Below, one piece after another: positions 42,756 through 52,799 of a stretch of DNA of 64,000 nucleotides. A program made the position numbers and the translations under genes. The notes below the pieces were generated by a model that saw only the letters and a program-made list of their open reading frames with translations, did not search any database and had not been told where the DNA came from. Position 1 is the first letter of the stretch. Every line of letters begins with the position of its first letter. The stretch comes from Deinococcus radiotolerans (GTDB lineage Bacteria; Deinococcota; Deinococci; Deinococcales; Deinococcaceae), in NCBI RefSeq assembly GCF_014647435.1, contig NZ_BMPE01000005.1, positions 140,520 to 204,519 on the forward strand, written 5' to 3'.

Positions 42756-45700
42756 GTGCAACCGGACTTTAAACGCTTCGCGACCACCCTCTCGGCCCTG
42801 CTGGCCGCGAGCGTTTCGGCCGGCGCACAGAACGTCAGCACCAGCCTGCCCCTGACCTCGGTCGGCGACCGACTCATGTGGACGGTCGGGGATCAGGACC
42901 TGATCCTCGACGTGCCCCTGGCCGGTCCGGTGCGGCTGGAGCTGTACAGCCCCCGCGTGGACCCCGGCGATTACCGCTCGGACACGTACTACGGTGACGA
43001 GCAGTACGACGCGGGCCGCAGCCCGGTCAGCACCACCTTCAGCGTGCTGCGCGAGGACGGCAGCACCCTGCTGACGCGCACCTTCACGCCCGGCCAGCAC
43101 GACTGGGCCACGCTGCTCGACCAGGACCTGCCCGCCGGCCGCTACCACCTGCGCGCCGCCACGAGCGGCAACGGCAAGAACACCTTCGCGATCCGCCTGG
43201 CGGGCGTCAGCGCCGACGTGCACGCCGACCAGCTGAGCGTGAACGTCCACTCGCGCGACTGGGTGCCCGCCGTGAACATCACCACCGACGGCCGCGCCCA
43301 CGTGCTGCGCCTGTACGACGGTGACGGCCCGCAGGAACTCGAGGCGCGGCTGCGGGACGCCCAGGGTCACATCTACCCGCTGCAGGTCAGCGCGGACCTG
43401 AGCGTCACCGACCTGCCGCTGCCCGCCACGCCCGGCGCGTACACCGTCGAACTGCGCCAGCCTGCCGGCGCGCGGCAGTTCAGCAACACCGTCGGCTTCA
43501 GTCTGCTGCGCGACGGCACGCCCACCCCGATGACGGTCGCCCGCGTGGACCAGACTGGCACGCTCAGCGTCCGCGCCGAACTGGTCCTCCCGAACGGAAC
43601 CCGCCCCACCCAGGCGCAGGTCACGGTCGGCAACACCCCCCTGACCGTGCAGGGGCAGGTCGAGCAGCGCGTCCCCACCGGCACGTACCCCGTCACGGCC
43701 GCGCCCGTGCCCGGCGCGCAGGTCAGCGTGAGCGGCAACGTCACCGTGCCCAGGGACGGGCGCGGCGACACCCTCGTGCAGGTGCGCCCCACAGTCAACC
43801 TGGACCTCAGCGCCGACAAGCTCGACGTCTGCCAGGGCGACACCGTCACGCTGCGCGCCCGGGCCAGCACTGCCTTCGCGGGCGATCTGCCCCTGGACCT
43901 CACGCTGGACGCCCCCGGCCTGAGTGACAAACGTGTCAGAACCGGCACCCTGAACGCCGCCACGCCCGGCGAGCTGACTTTCACCGCTGCGGCCAGCCAG
44001 CCCGGCCCGCTGACCGTCACCGCCCGCCTGGCCCCCTGGGGCCTGGAACGGCAGGTGCAGCTGAACGTCCGCCCCGAACGCACCACCCTGCAACTCCAGC
44101 GCGACCTGCCCGCCAGCGCGGCCGTCGGCGACGAGGTGACCGTCACCCTGCGCGTCACGAACACTGGCGACACACAGCAGAGCTACACGCTGGAAGACCA
44201 GGTGCCCGCCGGCCTTCAGGTCACGGACCCCACCCGCTTCAGTGGCACCCTCGCCCCCGGCGAGACCCGCACCCTGAGCTACCGCGCGACCGTCCAGCAG
44301 GCCGGTGACCTGACCGTCAGCGGCCAGCTGACCTCCGACGGCTGCGCCGCCCCCCAGTCCAGCCAGGGCACCCTGAACGCGCAGGCGCCCGCCGAGCCCA
44401 GCCCGGCCCAGACGCCCACGGGCACCCCTGCCCCTCAGGCGTCGGCGCCGCAGCAGCTGCGCAGCAGCAGCGTCTCGCTGCCCTTTGACGCGCCCAGCCA
44501 GGCCACCGAGATCGTCATCGCGCACGCCCCGCCCGCCAGCGCGCAGTACGTGCCCGGCAGCGCCCGCCTGAACGGCGCGGCCCTCGCAGACCCCCAGGTG
44601 GGCCCCAGCGGCACCCTGTACTGGACGCTCCCCGGCCCCGCCCAGCGCGGCGGCACGGCCGTGCGCGGCACCGTCACGTACGACCTGAGCCACACCGGAC
44701 CGCTGGCCGAACTGCCCGCCCCGGCCCTGCTGGCCCGCTTCAAGGGTGAACGCAGCGAGGTGCTGCACGGCACCCTCAGCGACGCGGACCTCAGGGCGGC
44801 GCGCGCCCAGGGCAGCGAGCAGGCCGCGAACGACGGCGCGATCAAGTTCCCGCTCCAGGGCACCCTGATCCGCATCCGCGACCGCATCAACGTCACCGTT
44901 GAAGTCCCCCTGGACGGCCCCGTGGCCCTGCGCGTGAACGGCCAGCCCGTCAGTGAGGACCGCATCGGGGAGACCACCATTGACCCCGGCCAGGGCGTGC
45001 GCCGCCTCACGTTCATCGGCGTGCCCCTGCAACCCGGCACGAACACCCTGCAACTCGGCGCGGACACCGTCACCGTGCAGCTTGTGGGCGCCACCAGCCG
45101 CATCGAGGTCAAGCCCGTCGCCCTGACCGCCGACGGCGCCACGCCCCTGCGCCTGAAGATCCGCACCCTGGATGCCAGCGGCAACCTGACCAGCCAGGAC
45201 AGCGTGACCCTGCGCAGCAACATCGACCCCACCCAGCAGGGCGCCAGCAGCGCCACCGGCACGTACACCCTGCCGCTCGTGAACGGCGAGGGCGAACTCG
45301 TCCTGCAACCCCAGTCCACGCCCACCACACTCAAGTTGCAGGTCGTGCAGGGGCAGGACGTCACCACCTACACCTTCGACGTCACGCCCGACAGCAGCCG
45401 CGTCGGCGTGGGCCTGATCAGCGCCACCCTGGGCCTGGACGGCCACCTCAGCCTCGCCGACGACCTGACCTGGCAGGCCCGCGCCAGCTACGAGGGGCCC
45501 CTTGCCGGCGGCAAACTGTACGTCGCTGCCGACAAGGCCGGCCTGCCCACCGAGCAGGACACCCTGCGCCGCTTCGCGACCTTCGGCGACGCCAGCACCC
45601 AGAGCACCGCGATGCAGGGCATCGACCCCGTCGCCATCCGGTACGACCACCCCAGCTTCCGCGCCGAGTACCGCACCGGCAGCCTGCCCATTGACGTGCT

Positions 45701-47543
45701 GCCCGTCGGCGAGCAGCTGACCGCCCTGACCGTCGCCAGCAAGAGCAACCCCCAGGTCAGCGGCTTCGTGGCCCTGGTCCCCGAGGACCGCGTCACGGAC
45801 ACCTTGAAGCCCGAACGCACCCGCCTGCTGCGCCTCACGCGCGGCGACATCGCCCCCGGCAGCGAAACGCTAGTTGTCACCACCCTGGAACGCGGCACCG
45901 GCAAGGTCCTGCGGCAGGTGACCTTGCAGCGCAACACGGACTACATCCTCGACGGGCGCACTGGGATCATCACCCTGGCCCGCGCCCTGGACGACCTGGA
46001 CCTCGACGGCAACGACGTGCGCGTTCAGGCCACGTACCGCATCAACGACCCGCTCGCGCAGCGCAAGCTCGCCTACGGCGCGCAGGTGAAGTACCAGACC
46101 GAACGCGTCAGTGTTGGCGTGGCCGCCGTCAGCCTGGACGGCACCGTCACCACCGGCGCCCGCGCCAGCTACACCAACGGCGCCACCCGCGCCGACGGCC
46201 TGCTCACCTACTCCGGCGGCTTCCAGGCCAGCGGGGACTTCAGCACCAAGGTCGGCAGCAGCGCCATCCAGGCCCGCATCCGCTACCAGGACGGCAGCTA
46301 CCACGGTCTGGCGCCCATCACGCCCGGCCTGAACGCCAGCGCCAGCGTCACCACGCAGCACACCAGCCGCCTCAGCAGCAACGTGCAGGCCGAGTACCAC
46401 AACACCCTGGGCGCCACCACCACCGACACCCAGGGCGGCAGCGTCACCGCCCGCGCCGACTACCGCGTCGCGCCCTTCAGCATCGGCGCGGGCGTCAAGT
46501 ACGCCTACGGTGACCAGTACGGCGTCGGCGCCGTCCTCAGCGCCGGGTACCATAAGGCCCCGCTGGACGTGGACATCACCCACACCCAGCCGCTCGCGGG
46601 AGGCGCCGGAGGCAACCTCGATCCTATCACCACCATCAGCACCCGCTACGCCGTCACGGACGCCATCACGGTGGGCCTCACCGACGAACTCAACTGGAAG
46701 ACCGGGCAGCGCGCCACCCTCAGCCTCGACACCCGCGTGGGCAGCGCCAACTACCAGGTCGCGTACGACCTGCCCAGCGCCGGCGGCCAGGGCAACCGCG
46801 CGCGGTTCGGCGTCACCACCAGCGTGCCCATCAGCAAGGAACTCACCGCCGGCGTGCGCGCCAGCGCCACGTACGACATCAGCGCGCAGAAACCTGAACT
46901 CGGCGCCGGCGTGGACCTCAGCTACAAGACCAGCGCCGTCAGCGCCACCGCCGGCACCGACCTCACCTACAGCAACCTGGGCTTCGGCGTGGTGCTGCGC
47001 GGCGGGATCAGCGGCAGCCTCACCGAGCACCTCACCCTCACCGGGGACGGCCTCGTGGAATTCGGCGCGGGCAAGAACGGCCAGCGCGTCGCCCTGGGCT
47101 TCGCGTACCGCGACCGCACCTTCAACGCCCTGGGCAGCGTCCGCTACGTGAACGGCACCCTGGCCGGCACTCAACCCGAACTGAGCAGCAGCCTGGCCGC
47201 CGAGTACCGCCAGCCCACCTGGGCCGTGCGCGCCGGCCTGGACACCCGCACCCTGCTCAACGACCCGGGCAGCTTCACCGCGCAGCTGGGCCTCAGCGGC
47301 ACGTACTACGTCACCGACCGCGTCGGTGTGGGCGCCTGGGGCCGCGTGCTCGCCCAGCCGGGCAGCCAGACCACCCAGCTCGGCTACGGCCTCGAAGCCA
47401 GCTACCGCGCCCTGCCCGGCACGTGGGTCACCGTCGGCTACAACCCCCAGGGCTTCGTCGGCCTGGGCGGCCCCGACACCCGCCGCGGCGCGTACCTGCG
47501 CCTCGACCTGACTGTCGACGACTCTGTGAGTGCGCGGAAGTAA
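42756..47543 (+). CDS. Giant envelope protein: Ig/DUF11 repeats plus C-terminal outer-membrane barrel
   Basis: The 1595-residue protein has a signal peptide (cleavage near residue 25), beta-sandwich domains over ~30-430, a DUF11 unit at ~440-545, a Pro/Ala linker (~545-575), a further Ig-like region to ~880, and then ~700 residues of alternating amphipathic strands rich in Tyr, Thr and Gly (GVGLISATLGLDGHLSL ... LGYGLEASYRALPGTW), typical of an outer-membrane beta-barrel. The usual C-terminal aromatic is absent; the protein ends DDSVSARK. GTG 42756 follows the preceding stop by two bases, with GGAGG inside the upstream gene, so the two are coupled. Confidence 0.88.
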   Translation: MQPDFKRFATTLSALLAASVSAGAQNVSTSLPLTSVGDRLMWTVGDQDLILDVPLAGPVRLELYSPRVDPGDYRSDTYYGDEQYDAGRSPVSTTFSVLREDGSTLLTRTFTPGQHDWATLLDQDLPAGRYHLRAATSGNGKNTFAIRLAGVSADVHADQLSVNVHSRDWVPAVNITTDGRAHVLRLYDGDGPQELEARLRDAQGHIYPLQVSADLSVTDLPLPATPGAYTVELRQPAGARQFSNTVGFSLLRDGTPTPMTVARVDQTGTLSVRAELVLPNGTRPTQAQVTVGNTPLTVQGQVEQRVPTGTYPVTAAPVPGAQVSVSGNVTVPRDGRGDTLVQVRPTVNLDLSADKLDVCQGDTVTLRARASTAFAGDLPLDLTLDAPGLSDKRVRTGTLNAATPGELTFTAAASQPGPLTVTARLAPWGLERQVQLNVRPERTTLQLQRDLPASAAVGDEVTVTLRVTNTGDTQQSYTLEDQVPAGLQVTDPTRFSGTLAPGETRTLSYRATVQQAGDLTVSGQLTSDGCAAPQSSQGTLNAQAPAEPSPAQTPTGTPAPQASAPQQLRSSSVSLPFDAPSQATEIVIAHAPPASAQYVPGSARLNGAALADPQVGPSGTLYWTLPGPAQRGGTAVRGTVTYDLSHTGPLAELPAPALLARFKGERSEVLHGTLSDADLRAARAQGSEQAANDGAIKFPLQGTLIRIRDRINVTVEVPLDGPVALRVNGQPVSEDRIGETTIDPGQGVRRLTFIGVPLQPGTNTLQLGADTVTVQLVGATSRIEVKPVALTADGATPLRLKIRTLDASGNLTSQDSVTLRSNIDPTQQGASSATGTYTLPLVNGEGELVLQPQSTPTTLKLQVVQGQDVTTYTFDVTPDSSRVGVGLISATLGLDGHLSLADDLTWQARASYEGPLAGGKLYVAADKAGLPTEQDTLRRFATFGDASTQSTAMQGIDPVAIRYDHPSFRAEYRTGSLPIDVLPVGEQLTALTVASKSNPQVSGFVALVPEDRVTDTLKPERTRLLRLTRGDIAPGSETLVVTTLERGTGKVLRQVTLQRNTDYILDGRTGIITLARALDDLDLDGNDVRVQATYRINDPLAQRKLAYGAQVKYQTERVSVGVAAVSLDGTVTTGARASYTNGATRADGLLTYSGGFQASGDFSTKVGSSAIQARIRYQDGSYHGLAPITPGLNASASVTTQHTSRLSSNVQAEYHNTLGATTTDTQGGSVTARADYRVAPFSIGAGVKYAYGDQYGVGAVLSAGYHKAPLDVDITHTQPLAGGAGGNLDPITTISTRYAVTDAITVGLTDELNWKTGQRATLSLDTRVGSANYQVAYDLPSAGGQGNRARFGVTTSVPISKELTAGVRASATYDISAQKPELGAGVDLSYKTSAVSATAGTDLTYSNLGFGVVLRGGISGSLTEHLTLTGDGLVEFGAGKNGQRVALGFAYRDRTFNALGSVRYVNGTLAGTQPELSSSLAAEYRQPTWAVRAGLDTRTLLNDPGSFTAQLGLSGTYYVTDRVGVGAWGRVLAQPGSQTTQLGYGLEASYRALPGTWVTVGYNPQGFVGLGGPDTRRGAYLRLDLTVDDSVSARK

Positions 47544-47566
47544 TGAGTAAGGAGGACCCTTGCATT

Positions 47567-50344
47567 ATGCAGACCCACTTTAAACAGCTAACGCGTCGAC
47601 TGTGTTCCGTTGCGCTTGGCGCTGTAATGTTTACAGCCTTCACTAATGCTCAAGCTGCGGCCAGCTATTGCACGGCGGTCTACTCGGTACAGTCCACGCC
47701 CTCTATCAGTTCGATCAATCCTGGTACCAGCACCCAGCTCCGTAATTTTAATATTACGGGCGCCGAACCTAATGCCCTAGCCCTGAATCCGGCGGATGGT
47801 CTGCTGTACTATTTTAACCGGGCTACAAATCCTGAAACACTATATAGAGTTGACCCAAAAGTGGCCTCTCCTTCTTCTACATTGATTGGCCAGTTTACAA
47901 ATACATCCCCCGCTTATCTTGTTGGGGCAACCTTTACAGCTACAGGTGGTCTATTGACCTATTGGAGTAACGCTACCATCAGTACGGCTAACATCGGCGC
48001 TCGAACTTTCGGTGCGTTCCTGCCAATTACAGGCTCGGACATCGACACCAGCGGCACGGGGACCAATGGCGATATCGCTCTAGATACCAGTGGCCAGCTC
48101 TGGGCAGTGAGCAACACGACAAGCGGTACAGGCGCCCTGTACCGCCTGAGCTTGAATGGGTCGGGCACTGCGTATGTCGCCACAAAAGTCGTCACAATCA
48201 GCGGGACCTCCTCGACATCGATCAACGGTCTAGCCATCGATCCAGTGACCAACCGCTTTTATATTTCCGTCAACGGTTCTTTGTATGGTCTGGACGTTCT
48301 GGGCAGCAACTCAGGGGCGGCAACCTTAAAGGGTAGTGCCACAGGGGTCTCAGACCTAGGTTCCTGTAATGTCACGCCGAACACTCCGACGCTGAGTAAG
48401 TCATTCTCCCCGGCACTCATTCAGACCCCGGCGACAACCTCAACCCTTACTATCACGGTTGGTAATACCAACCTGGCCCCGTACTACCTCTATACGAATC
48501 TGGTGGACACCATGCCTTCAGGCATGACCGTTACTGCCAGCAGTCTTGGCGGTACATGCGCTACATCCCCCAACTCACTCACTGCAACCAGCAACTCCAT
48601 TACGCTCGCAGTTGGCGCCACGATTCCGGTGGGTGGATGTACGATCACGGCCACAGTCAACGTTCCAGGCACAGCTGGCCAATACACCAACACCGTCGTG
48701 GCCAATACCTTGCAGGCCTCTACGGGTACACTCAACGCGTCTACAAATGCCACTCTGATCAGTCAGGCGGCAGCAACCATTTCTAAAACATTCTCCCCAA
48801 CTTCCATACCTCTGAATAGTACAAGCACAGTGACATTCACGGTCAGCAATCCTAATCCTGCTGGGAACCCTGTGCTGACCAGCCTGAACTTCACGGACGC
48901 CCTGTCAGGCATGAGTGTCGCCAGCACCAGCATCGGCGGTACCTGCGGGGCGACGAGCAGCCCTGACCTGACTGTCGGTGCAACTAGCTTGAACCTTACG
49001 GTGCCTACTCTCGCGGCGGGCGCGAGTTGCACCATTACGGTGAGCGTACGAGCAACGCAGGTCGGCGTGAACCCGAACGTGACCAGCGGAGTCAGTAGTA
49101 CGGAAACCCCCACGCGTGGTGCGGCGTCCAACACTGCGAACCTCACGGTGACACCTCTGACTACAGTGATTAGTAAGGGGTTCAGCCCGGCCAGCGTGTC
49201 CCTGGGTTCAACCACGCAGTTGACCATCAGCGTCACGAACCCCAACGGCGTCTCGGCCCAGAACTTCACGCTGACCGACGACGTGGCGGCCACGACCGGC
49301 CTGACCGGACTGACGATCACCGCGGTAGGCAGCGACACGTGCCGCGGCGCGGGCAGCACCTCGGTCCTCAACGGCCGGTACGTGCTGAGCGGCGGCACGC
49401 TCCCCGCCGCCGGCTGCGCGGTCACGCTGACTGTTCAGCTGCCCAGCAGCGCCACGGTAGGCCCGGCCACCAACACCATTCTGGGCAGCAGCGTCAGCGG
49501 CAGCATTAACGGGCAGCCGCTGCCGACCCCCGCCGACGCCACCGCCGCCCTGACGGTCACCGCTGCGGACCTGAACGTGATCAAGGCTGGCCCCCCCTTC
49601 GCCAGACCGGGTGAGGTGATCACGTATACGCTGACCGTCACAAACGGCGGCTCCGCTGAAGCGGCGTCTACAACCCTCACCGATCAGCTGCCCAATGGAG
49701 TCACGTTGAGCAGCAGTTCGCCCAGTGCGGCGGTCACTGGTACCACGCTTAGCTGGACCCTGGGGACGCTCGCGCCCGGCGCCTCCCAGACATTCACCGT
49801 GACCGTCAGGGCGCCGGACCTCACGGCGCTCGCCTCCACGCCGGCCACCCGCTCACTGCTGAACACCGCGCAGGTCACGACCACCAGCCCTGAAAGCACG
49901 ACCAGCAACAACGCCAGTGTCGTCACCACCCGTATGATCGCCGCGCAGCTCATCAAATTGGTGCGCAACGTCTCCACCGGCACAGCGTTCGCGGCCAGTG
50001 GTGGGGGCGTGCCCGGCGAAACACTGGAATACTGCATTCAGGTGCGGAACGTGGGCGCCGTGGACCTGCCGGCCTTCACGCTAGCTGATGACGTGCCCCT
50101 GAACACCACCGTGCAGCTGAGTGCCTACGACGCGGAAGCGGCCGGGGCGGGCGCAGCCGGCACAGCGCTGGGTGTGAAACTCACGCGCGGCACCACCAGC
50201 TACCTCACGAGCGCGGCGGACACCGACGCGGGCACATTGACCGGGGCGGGCGGGGCATTCACGCGCGGCGCCCTCACCGTGAACCTGGGCACCCTGGTGA
50301 CTGCAGATCAGGGCAACGTGTGCTTCCGCGCAGTGATCCGCTGA
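47567..50344 (+). CDS. Exported protein with propeller-like N-terminus and DUF11 repeats; mosaic composition
   Basis: The 925-residue protein has a signal peptide (ending AQA near 33), then ~240 residues with the repeating pattern [16 protein letters not shown] / [16 protein letters not shown] seen in beta-propeller-like domains, followed by five or six DUF11 repeats. In three consecutive 60-base lines from 47761 I count about 48% G+C, versus about 70% in a line of the preceding gene; from about 49200 on the gene returns to high G+C. ATG 47567 has AAGGAGGA upstream; an earlier in-frame ATG at 47543 is possible. It is the last gene of the cluster. Confidence 0.85.
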   Translation: MQTHFKQLTRRLCSVALGAVMFTAFTNAQAAASYCTAVYSVQSTPSISSINPGTSTQLRNFNITGAEPNALALNPADGLLYYFNRATNPETLYRVDPKVASPSSTLIGQFTNTSPAYLVGATFTATGGLLTYWSNATISTANIGARTFGAFLPITGSDIDTSGTGTNGDIALDTSGQLWAVSNTTSGTGALYRLSLNGSGTAYVATKVVTISGTSSTSINGLAIDPVTNRFYISVNGSLYGLDVLGSNSGAATLKGSATGVSDLGSCNVTPNTPTLSKSFSPALIQTPATTSTLTITVGNTNLAPYYLYTNLVDTMPSGMTVTASSLGGTCATSPNSLTATSNSITLAVGATIPVGGCTITATVNVPGTAGQYTNTVVANTLQASTGTLNASTNATLISQAAATISKTFSPTSIPLNSTSTVTFTVSNPNPAGNPVLTSLNFTDALSGMSVASTSIGGTCGATSSPDLTVGATSLNLTVPTLAAGASCTITVSVRATQVGVNPNVTSGVSSTETPTRGAASNTANLTVTPLTTVISKGFSPASVSLGSTTQLTISVTNPNGVSAQNFTLTDDVAATTGLTGLTITAVGSDTCRGAGSTSVLNGRYVLSGGTLPAAGCAVTLTVQLPSSATVGPATNTILGSSVSGSINGQPLPTPADATAALTVTAADLNVIKAGPPFARPGEVITYTLTVTNGGSAEAASTTLTDQLPNGVTLSSSSPSAAVTGTTLSWTLGTLAPGASQTFTVTVRAPDLTALASTPATRSLLNTAQVTTTSPESTTSNNASVVTTRMIAAQLIKLVRNVSTGTAFAASGGGVPGETLEYCIQVRNVGAVDLPAFTLADDVPLNTTVQLSAYDAEAAGAGAAGTALGVKLTRGTTSYLTSAADTDAGTLTGAGGAFTRGALTVNLGTLVTADQGNVCFRAVIR

Positions 50345-50370
50345 TCCAGCCGCACTCTAGAATTCCCGGT

Positions 50371-51282
50371 ATGTCTGCCCGTGCGCGTGGCGCGCTTCTC
50401 CTGATCGTGGTGACCTGCCTGTGGGGCAGCACATTCGCGGTGGTCAAGACGCTGGGGCAACTGCTGCCCGCGTCGGACCTGATCTTCTGGCGGTTCCTGA
50501 TCGCGTCGGTGGCGCTGCTGCCCCTGGTGGCCTGGGCGCGACGCGCGCCGACCCATGAGGCGCGGCGACCGGACGGGTGGCGCAGCAGCGCCCTGTGGCG
50601 CGACGGCTTCATCCTGGGCGCCTGGCTGATCGCGGGGTACGGCACGCAGACCATTGCGCTGCAGACCACGTCCGCGAACCGCGCGGCGTTCTTCACGGCG
50701 CTCAGCGTGGTGCTCGTGCCCCTGTGGCTGGTGGTGGCGCAGCGCCGCCGCATGCCCCTGCTGCTGTGGGGGGCGCTGCCGCTGGCGGTGGCGGGCCTGG
50801 CGCTGCTGTCCTGGGAGGGTGGGGCGCTGGTCGCAGGGGACGGGTGGGCGCTGGCGTGCGCGGTGACGTACGCGGGGTTCATCGTGACCCTGGAGCGCAT
50901 GGCGGACCGGCACGCGGCGCTGCCGTTCACGGTGACGCAGGTGCTGAGCGTCACGGCGCTGGCGCTGGTGTGGCTGCTGCTGGGCGGCGCGCCGTCCCTG
51001 CCGCCCGCCGCGGCGTGGGGGCCGCTGCTGTACCTGGGCGTGGCCGCGACTGCCGCGACAACCCTGCTGCAGACCATCGGGCAGCGCAGCGTGAGTGCCG
51101 CAGAGGCCAGCCTGATCTACGCGCTGGAGCCGGTGACCGCCTCGGCGTTCAGTTTCGTGCTGATCGGCGAGCAGGTGGGTGTGCGGGGCGCGCTGGGCGG
51201 CGCGCTGGTGGTGGCCGCGACCGTCCTGAGTCAACGGGCCGACCGGCCGCACGCGGAGACGCCCGCCGTGCAGGTGGAGTAG
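50371..51282 (+). CDS. EamA/DMT-family transporter
   Basis: The 303-residue protein has ten hydrophobic segments in two EamA halves, starting [20 protein letters not shown], with the conserved [17 protein letters not shown] near the end. DMT exporters move amino acids, nucleobases or other metabolites; the substrate here is unknown. TAGAAT at 50358-50363 is seven bases before the ATG at 50371. It begins just after the envelope cluster but has its own promoter, so a link is not implied. Confidence 0.88.
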   Translation: MSARARGALLLIVVTCLWGSTFAVVKTLGQLLPASDLIFWRFLIASVALLPLVAWARRAPTHEARRPDGWRSSALWRDGFILGAWLIAGYGTQTIALQTTSANRAAFFTALSVVLVPLWLVVAQRRRMPLLLWGALPLAVAGLALLSWEGGALVAGDGWALACAVTYAGFIVTLERMADRHAALPFTVTQVLSVTALALVWLLLGGAPSLPPAAAWGPLLYLGVAATAATTLLQTIGQRSVSAAEASLIYALEPVTASAFSFVLIGEQVGVRGALGGALVVAATVLSQRADRPHAETPAVQVE

Positions 51283-51296
51283 CGTCCGCGTGGCCC

Positions 51297-51782
51297 TCAG
51301 CGGGCGCGGGTCTGGTCGGGGATCAGCAGGGTCTTCAGGGCAGAGTTGCTGGACCACACGCCCCGCAGGCCGTTTTGCAGGGCGCTGCCGCGCACGGCGT
51401 CGTACAGCGCGGGCGGCAGGCTCTCGGAGGGGTACACGCCGCGTGAACCCTGGGCGTCCACGCGCAGGTCCAGCGGGAAGTTCAGGGCCAGCGTGGCGAT
51501 CAGCACGCCGCCCAGCGCGAAGCCCCCGGCCGCGCCGGCCCCCAGGTGCCAGGGGCGGTCCAGGGGATTCTGGATGCGGCTGGTGATGGCCGTGCCGATG
51601 CCCACGGCCAGCAGCATGCTCAGGATCACGGCGATGATGGCGTTGCCACTCAGGGCGTTCGCCAGGAAGCAGGCGGCGATCCCGCCCAGACCCCACGCGA
51701 GGCCGCTCAGGCCGCGCCGGGCGCCCAGCGCGGTCACGGCGGCCCAGAGGGTCACGAGCAGCGCATCGAACCAGGTGATCAC
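51297..51782 (-). CDS. CvpA-like membrane protein
   Basis: The 161-residue protein starts [22 protein letters not shown], the usual CvpA opening, and has four hydrophobic helices; CvpA is linked to colicin V production in E. coli and to envelope stress tolerance. The end ([18 protein letters not shown]) lacks the fully conserved tail, so the match is moderate. TACACT (complement of 51790-51795) is seven bases before the GTG start. Confidence 0.7.
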   Translation of the reverse strand: MITWFDALLVTLWAAVTALGARRGLSGLAWGLGGIAACFLANALSGNAIIAVILSMLLAVGIGTAITSRIQNPLDRPWHLGAGAAGGFALGGVLIATLALNFPLDLRVDAQGSRGVYPSESLPPALYDAVRGSALQNGLRGVWSSNSALKTLLIPDQTRAR

Positions 51783-51886
51783 GTTCCGCAGTGTACAGGG
51801 GCGTCCCGGGCCAGTGTCTGCGGTGTTTCCGGCGGCGCCCGGTCCGGTTGGGGGCTTTCCTCCCGGTGTCCGGGGAGCGGCTGGCC

Positions 51887-51892
51887 TAGACT
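51887..51892 (+). promoter_or_regulatory. Leaderless -10 box (TAGACT) of NarL-type regulator
   Basis: TAGACT ends six bases before the ATG at 51899. Confidence 0.55.
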
Positions 51893-51898
51893 GGGGTT

Positions 51899-52543
51899 AT
51901 GATTCGCGTCTTGCTCGTCGATGACCACGCGCTGTTCCGTCAGGGGCTGCGCAGCCTGCTGGAGTCCGAGGGAATGCGCGTGATCGGCGAGGCCGCCAAC
52001 GGGCGCGAGGCGATCCGCTACGCGGCGGACACGCACCCCGACGTGATCCTCATGGATATCCAGATGCCGGACCTGGACGGCGTGAAGGCCACGCAGAGCA
52101 TCCTGGAGATCGATCCTAAGGCCCGCGTGATCATGATCACCATGTACCGCCAGGACCGCTACGTGTTCGAGGCCGTGAAGGCCGGGGCGCGGGGCTACGT
52201 GCTCAAGGACGCGGACGCCACGACCCTGCTGGACGTGATCCGCCGCGTGGCGGCCGGCGAGGCCCTGCTGGACCCAGAGATGGCGCAGAACGTTCTCGAT
52301 GACTTCCGCGACAAGCGTGAGGAGCTGCCCAGCGAGAAGCACGCCGACCTGAACGAACGCGAGACGATGATCCTGAAGCTGCTGGCGCAGGGCTTCTCGA
52401 ATCAGGACATCGCGCTGCGCCTGGACATCAGTGAGAAGACCGTGCGCAACCGCCTGTCGGAGATCTTCACGAAGCTCCAGCTGAACAACCGCACGCAGGC
52501 GGCGCTGTACGCGATCCGCGAGGGCATCGCGAACCTTGAGTAA
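51899..52543 (+). CDS. NarL/FixJ-family response regulator (orphan)
   Basis: The 214-residue protein has a receiver domain with Asp8/Asp9 and phospho-acceptor Asp53 ([10 protein letters not shown]), then a LuxR-type helix-turn-helix ([36 protein letters not shown]). No histidine kinase gene adjoins it, so the partner must be elsewhere. TAGACT at 51887-51892 is six bases before the ATG. The last bases overlap the possible TTG start of the next small gene. Confidence 0.92.
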   Translation: MIRVLLVDDHALFRQGLRSLLESEGMRVIGEAANGREAIRYAADTHPDVILMDIQMPDLDGVKATQSILEIDPKARVIMITMYRQDRYVFEAVKAGARGYVLKDADATTLLDVIRRVAAGEALLDPEMAQNVLDDFRDKREELPSEKHADLNERETMILKLLAQGFSNQDIALRLDISEKTVRNRLSEIFTKLQLNNRTQAALYAIREGIANLE

Positions 52544-52586
52544 GAGGGGGCCAGCCCAGAACCGCCGCGTTGCGCCGGGTGCGCCC

Positions 52587-52799
52587 ATGAAGCCTGTGAC
52601 GTTCCGCGCCGGGTGCGGCCGCGAGTGGAGCCTGCCCAGCGCTGAGGCGGACCTGGCGTACACCGATCAGGCGTTCCCCGAGTGCCCCACCTGCGAGCAC
52701 CGCGTGGAACCCGAGGGCGGCCCGCCCTTCTGCACGCTGCGCCCGGTGGGCACGGCGCATCCGTTCGCAGCGCTGGCCGGGCTGGACCTGCCGGAATGA
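52587..52799 (+). CDS. Small cysteine-containing protein
   Basis: A 70-residue product from ATG 52587 has [12 protein letters not shown], a CPTC motif and a later Cys ([10 protein letters not shown]), which could bind zinc. No family is recognised. An in-frame TTG at 52536, overlapping the regulator gene, would add 17 residues. The stop overlaps the ATG of the next gene (ATGA at 52796-52799), which argues that the frame is really translated. Confidence 0.6.
   Translation: MKPVTFRAGCGREWSLPSAEADLAYTDQAFPECPTCEHRVEPEGGPPFCTLRPVGTAHPFAALAGLDLPE

Noticed and set aside
42684..45650. 988-codon minus-strand frame opposite the giant envelope gene
   Set aside because: Same reason; no signal, motif or ribosome-binding site, and the plus-strand frame has recognisable domains throughout.
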